The notes under the pieces are model-generated. The model made no database searches. It was not told the DNA's origin and saw nothing but the letters and a program-made list of their open reading frames with translations. Of a DNA stretch of 37,666 bases, positions 34,993-37,666 are shown piece by piece (position 1 is the stretch's first letter; each line of letters begins with the position of its first letter). The position numbers were made by a program, and so were the translations under genes. The stretch comes from Bernardetia sp. MNP-M8. Its GTDB lineage: Bacteria > Bacteroidota > Bacteroidia > Cytophagales > Bernardetiaceae. The DNA lies in the NCBI RefSeq assembly GCF_037126285.1, contig NZ_CP147014.1, positions 1-37,666 of the forward strand, in the 5' to 3' direction.

Positions 34993-36255
34993 ATGGCAAA
35001 ATCAATAAAAGAACAAGTTAAGAAAGTAACTCGCCACAATGATCTCATTGAAGCGAAGATGGATTTATCGACTATGCAACTGCGTATTTTCTTAGGAACA
35101 GTTGTTCAAATAAAAAAAGAGGATGTAAATTTTAAACCTTATCAGATTTTTGTAAAAGACCTTTTAAGCGATTGTAACGTAAAAAGTCATAATTGGTATG
35201 AAACCCTTAGAGAAGAAGCTGAAAGTCTCTCAGAAGTAAAATTAAAGCTACCTGTGGAAAATAAAAAAGACTTCTTTTATGCTAGTTTATTCTCTTCAGT
35301 AAGATATAGGAGTAATCTTGGTGTACTAGAGCTTTCTTTTGATCCTGCGTTGAAGCCTTATCTACTTCAACTGAAAGGTAATTTTACTACTTATGAACTG
35401 CAATATGTATTTCCGATGAAGTCTCAATACTCTATTCGTTTGTATGAATTACTGAAGCAATATGTTACTTTTGGGAAAAGATATTTTACATTAGAAAATC
35501 TAAGAGACATACTCTCATTAGAAGATAAATATCCCAACTTTGCAGACTTTAAGAAGCGAGTAATTGAACCTGCTAAAAAAGAGTGTACTAAACATTCAGA
35601 TATTATTTTTTCCTACAAATCTATAAAACAGGGGCGAAAAGTAGTTGCTCTTGATTTTTTTATCAAAAGAAAAGCTAATTCTAAAGATATTGATACCGAA
35701 CAAAAAACTATTTCTGTTACGCACTCTGATTTTGTCCAAGAGCTATTAGATGCTGGACTTTCCGAACAGAGGATATCAGAAATACTTAATGAATATAAAA
35801 AAGAAGAATATCTCAAATTTGTTTGGGAAAAGACAAAAGCACAAAATCCTAAGAAGTTAGATTCATTTTTTTTAAAAGCCCTCCAAGATGGTTATTATAA
35901 AGGCAACTACACAGATTTAGTTACTCAAAAGCAAAAAGAGCAGAAAAAACAGGAGTTTCATAATCAGAGGAAGGCTGTAGAACAAGTACAACAAGAGTTT
36001 GATGTACAGTTCAATGTATTTTATGAGCGTTCTGCTGATAGAATAGAAAAAGAAACACTATCTACTCGCCTAGAAGACAGAAAAGAGTTTGAGAGCCTAT
36101 TACAAGAAAAAATAAAGAAAAATCCAGCATGGCAAGTTTCTTATGATTCATACGTAAATGGAGATATGAGTTTGTTTAGAAATTTTCTTGTTAAAAAGTA
36201 TGGCAAAGAATACGAATACTCTAAAGAAGCATATAGGCAGTTTATTAGAAAATAG
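34993..36255 (+). CDS. rep: Rep_3-family (RepB-like) plasmid replication initiator
   Basis: This 420-residue protein binds iterons and opens the origin. The N-terminal about 230 residues show the two winged-helix layout of the Rep_3 family: VTRHNDLIEAKMDLSTMQLRIF at the start, then LREEAESLSEVKLKLP, GVLELSFDPALKPYLLQLKG, FTTYELQYVFPMKSQYSIRLYELLKQY and FADFKKRVIEPAKKE. The C-terminal about 190 residues are charged, mostly helical and longer than in small Rep_3 proteins. They could mediate dimerisation or host contacts. The gene is preceded by two inverted iterons and followed by 820 bp without genes. It is on the strand opposite to parAB and the rhs operon. Confidence 0.93.
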   Translation: MAKSIKEQVKKVTRHNDLIEAKMDLSTMQLRIFLGTVVQIKKEDVNFKPYQIFVKDLLSDCNVKSHNWYETLREEAESLSEVKLKLPVENKKDFFYASLFSSVRYRSNLGVLELSFDPALKPYLLQLKGNFTTYELQYVFPMKSQYSIRLYELLKQYVTFGKRYFTLENLRDILSLEDKYPNFADFKKRVIEPAKKECTKHSDIIFSYKSIKQGRKVVALDFFIKRKANSKDIDTEQKTISVTHSDFVQELLDAGLSEQRISEILNEYKKEEYLKFVWEKTKAQNPKKLDSFFLKALQDGYYKGNYTDLVTQKQKEQKKQEFHNQRKAVEQVQQEFDVQFNVFYERSADRIEKETLSTRLEDRKEFESLLQEKIKKNPAWQVSYDSYVNGDMSLFRNFLVKKYGKEYEYSKEAYRQFIRK

Positions 36256-36490
36256 ATTGTTTATCATTACCAACACTCTCCAAAATATTTTTTTAAAATA
36301 AATTTGAAAAACAAAGTTTGTGTTTTTATCCCCTCCCCTTTTTTGTAAAAAGTCAGATTATAGAACTCTAGTTTCTGACTAAAATAAGTAATCTAAATTT
36401 TACTATTTGATAGATTTTTAGCTAAAAATTACCTCCATAAAATATATCTTTTTATTCTCTAAAACTAACTTAAAAATAAATCAAAAAAAA

Positions 36491-36516
36491 TAGAGGTATC
36501 AAGAATGACACTTCTA
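36491..36516. promoter_or_regulatory. 26-bp palindrome, copy 10 (candidate parS/operator)
   Basis: Arms TAGAGGTATC and GACACTTCTA flank a 6-base spacer. It lies between rep and dinD. Confidence 0.65.
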
Positions 36517-36574
36517 CAGAAATTTACTTACAAATCCACCTATTTTAGGACAAAATCTTTCAAAAAAATGACTA

Positions 36575-36690
36575 GAAAACGATGCGTTTTTGATAAAATA
36601 TGATGCGAAAAAGCTAAAATATGACCAAAAACGATGAAATTATAGTAAAATAGGATGCGTTTTTTGTAAAATTAAGATGAAAAACGAAGC
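36575..36690 (+). repeat. Phased 21-bp repeats of GATGCG type
   Basis: GATGCG or a variant recurs at 36581, 36602, 36623 (GACCAA), 36654 and 36676, steps of 21, 21, 31 and 22; an extra GATG at 36633 lies 21 bp before 36654. Each is followed by a TAAAA box. The step equals that of the iterons although the sequence differs, so it may be a second protein-binding array. Confidence 0.5.
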
Positions 36691-36988
36691 CTTTTTGATA
36701 AAAAAAGCCTGTTTTTAGTATAAAATGTAGTGAAAAAGGCTATTTATTGATATTTCTAGCTATTTTTGAAAGGAAAAATATAGAATCTTGTAGCTGTTTT
36801 GTATTGATGATAAAATACTATCAAATTTTAGATAAATGAGGGCTTTTTTTTACAAACTAAAAGTGTAAAAAACGAATCTTATTTTCAGTCCTTTTGCAGC
36901 TATAAGATACGTATAAAAAAAATAGAGTTATTAAAATAACAACTCTAAATAATATTTGCTTTTTTTGCTTTAAAAAATGCTGAAATTA

Positions 36989-37014
36989 TAGAGGTGTCAA
37001 GAATGAAACTTCTA
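36989..37014. promoter_or_regulatory. 26-bp palindrome, copy 11 (upstream of dinD)
   Basis: Arms TAGAGGTGTC and GAAACTTCTA flank a 6-base spacer. It lies 61 bp before the dinD start, where an operator would be expected, so dinD may be under the same regulator as parA. Confidence 0.6.
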
Positions 37015-37075
37015 TAAAAATTATGTATCTTGTAATTCATTTAAAAACATTTTTTTTACTCAAAAATTAACGACA

Positions 37076-37666
37076 ATGAAAAAAACACACTCAAATCAGC
37101 TTTTTGAAAAACTAGAAAATATCAGAAATGAAATTGAAGGCGTAGAATATTGGTCTGCTAGAGATTTACAAGAACTCTTCAATTATACACAATGGAGAAA
37201 TTTTGAAAAGGTTATTCAAAAAGCAGCAATATCTATCGAAAACACCTCTGAGAGCTTGGAATTACATTTTGCTGAGGTCAGCAAATTGATAGAGCATGGA
37301 AAAGGAGGGCAGCGAGAAGTCAAAGATTATGCACTTACTCGGTATGCTTGTTACTTGGTAGCTCAGAATGGCGACCCTTCGAAAGACGAAATTGCTTTTG
37401 CTCAAAGTTATTTTGCTACACAGACACGTAAACAGGAACTTGTAGAAAAACGTTATTTGGAATCTGAACGAATAATGGCTAGAGGAAAATTGACAGAAAC
37501 AGAAAAAGTATTATCTGAACTTGTCAATCAAAGAAATGCTAATTTTGGTTATATACGAGCTATGGGAGATAAGGCTCTTTTTGGTGGACTTACTACTGGG
37601 CAGATGAAAGAAAAACTGAATGTTCCTCAAAACAAACCCATAGCAGACTATTTACAAACCACACTT
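37076..37666 (+). CDS. dinD: DinD N-terminal part (continues at position 1)
   Basis: The gene starts at the ATG at 37076 and gives 197 codons up to the window end without a stop. Family features are GVEYWSARDLQELFNYTQWR (a BRO-N-like start), DYALTRYACYLVAQNGDP and FAQSYFATQTRKQEL, all matching E. coli DinD in order. The last residues IADYLQTTL join IKGKDFAASLTNDN at position 1, corresponding to ILDHMGSTELAANLF in the E. coli protein. Its role is probably modulation of RecA during DNA damage. A 26-bp palindrome lies in its upstream region. I see no evident LexA box. Confidence 0.9.
   Translation, partial: MKKTHSNQLFEKLENIRNEIEGVEYWSARDLQELFNYTQWRNFEKVIQKAAISIENTSESLELHFAEVSKLIEHGKGGQREVKDYALTRYACYLVAQNGDPSKDEIAFAQSYFATQTRKQELVEKRYLESERIMARGKLTETEKVLSELVNQRNANFGYIRAMGDKALFGGLTTGQMKEKLNVPQNKPIADYLQTTL

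Larger units (their letters stand above)
36256..37075. other. Gene-free segment between rep and dinD
   Basis: I see no protein-coding frame. It holds palindrome copies 10 and 11, a 21-bp-phased repeat set at 36575-36690 and a weak related palindrome at 36923-36947 (TAGAGTT ... AACTCTA). The remainder is AT-rich with many A and T runs. Confidence 0.6.

Noticed and set aside
36300-36350. Rho-independent terminator after rep
   Set aside because: The only stem (AAAACAAA ... TTTGTGTTTT) has a mismatch or bulge and is low complexity; not strong enough to call.
36923-36947. Twelfth copy of the 26-bp palindrome
   Set aside because: It is 25 bp with a different centre (TAGAGTTATT ... AACTCTA) and lacks the GTRTC/GAYAC part, so it was not counted.
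1-37666. tRNA, rRNA or prophage genes
   Set aside because: No cloverleaf-like segments, rRNA-like stretches, integrase, capsid or terminase-like proteins were seen.

Overview
The window reads as one complete, circular, AT-rich plasmid of about 37.7 kb from a member of the Bacteroidota, opened for display inside a dinD gene. The last codon (37664-37666) continues in frame into position 1, and the two pieces together give a 274-residue DinD. Three things point to Bacteroidota: YD/RHS proteins of the long secreted type found there, weak or absent Shine-Dalgarno sequences, and candidate TAnnTTTG -7 boxes. A marine or freshwater Cytophagales host is my guess and cannot be proven from sequence alone.

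Plasmid backbone (about 30.3 kb to the end, through the junction to about 0.26 kb): parB and parA (minus strand), a long non-coding block of about 170-bp repeats, an iteron array (six direct and two inverted copies of a 21-bp unit), a small putative DNA-binding protein, a Rep_3-family replication initiator, a second set of 21-bp-phased repeats, and dinD. A 26-bp palindrome occurs eleven times around parAB, upstream of dinD and near 2.4-2.6 kb. It is the best parS (centromere) or plasmid-wide operator candidate.

Toxin locus (29,980 down to 4,090, minus strand): eight genes spaced from a 20-bp overlap to a 35-bp gap, so probably one transcript of about 26 kb. In order they are a 2184-residue secreted LRR/Ig/lectin-like repeat protein, a small OmpH/Skp-like protein, a lipoprotein, a 1729-residue SpvB-like shell protein, a 1188-residue secreted protein with a CBM-like domain and an RHS-like tail, a small exported protein, a 2841-residue RHS protein ending in a papain-fold toxin tip, and a YrhB/Imm35-like immunity protein. 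I infer that this is a polymorphic toxin system whose cocoon is split over several polypeptides.

Silent cassette (300-2270, plus strand): a 5'-truncated second RHS C-terminus with a different toxin tip (zincin-like) and its own lipoprotein immunity gene. Its first 345 bp form an inverted repeat with the end of the big rhs gene, including a 114-bp perfectly identical block. Because the two tips face each other, recombination between the repeats would invert the interval and attach tip 1 plus its immunity gene to the expressed rhs gene. This looks like a two-state toxin-tip switch.

Between the tips (2,271-4,089) lie a REP-associated tyrosine (HUH/Y1) transposase gene and an outer-membrane beta-barrel gene, flanked by a 75-bp inverted pair of REP-like hairpin elements. 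I see no tRNA, rRNA or CRISPR array.
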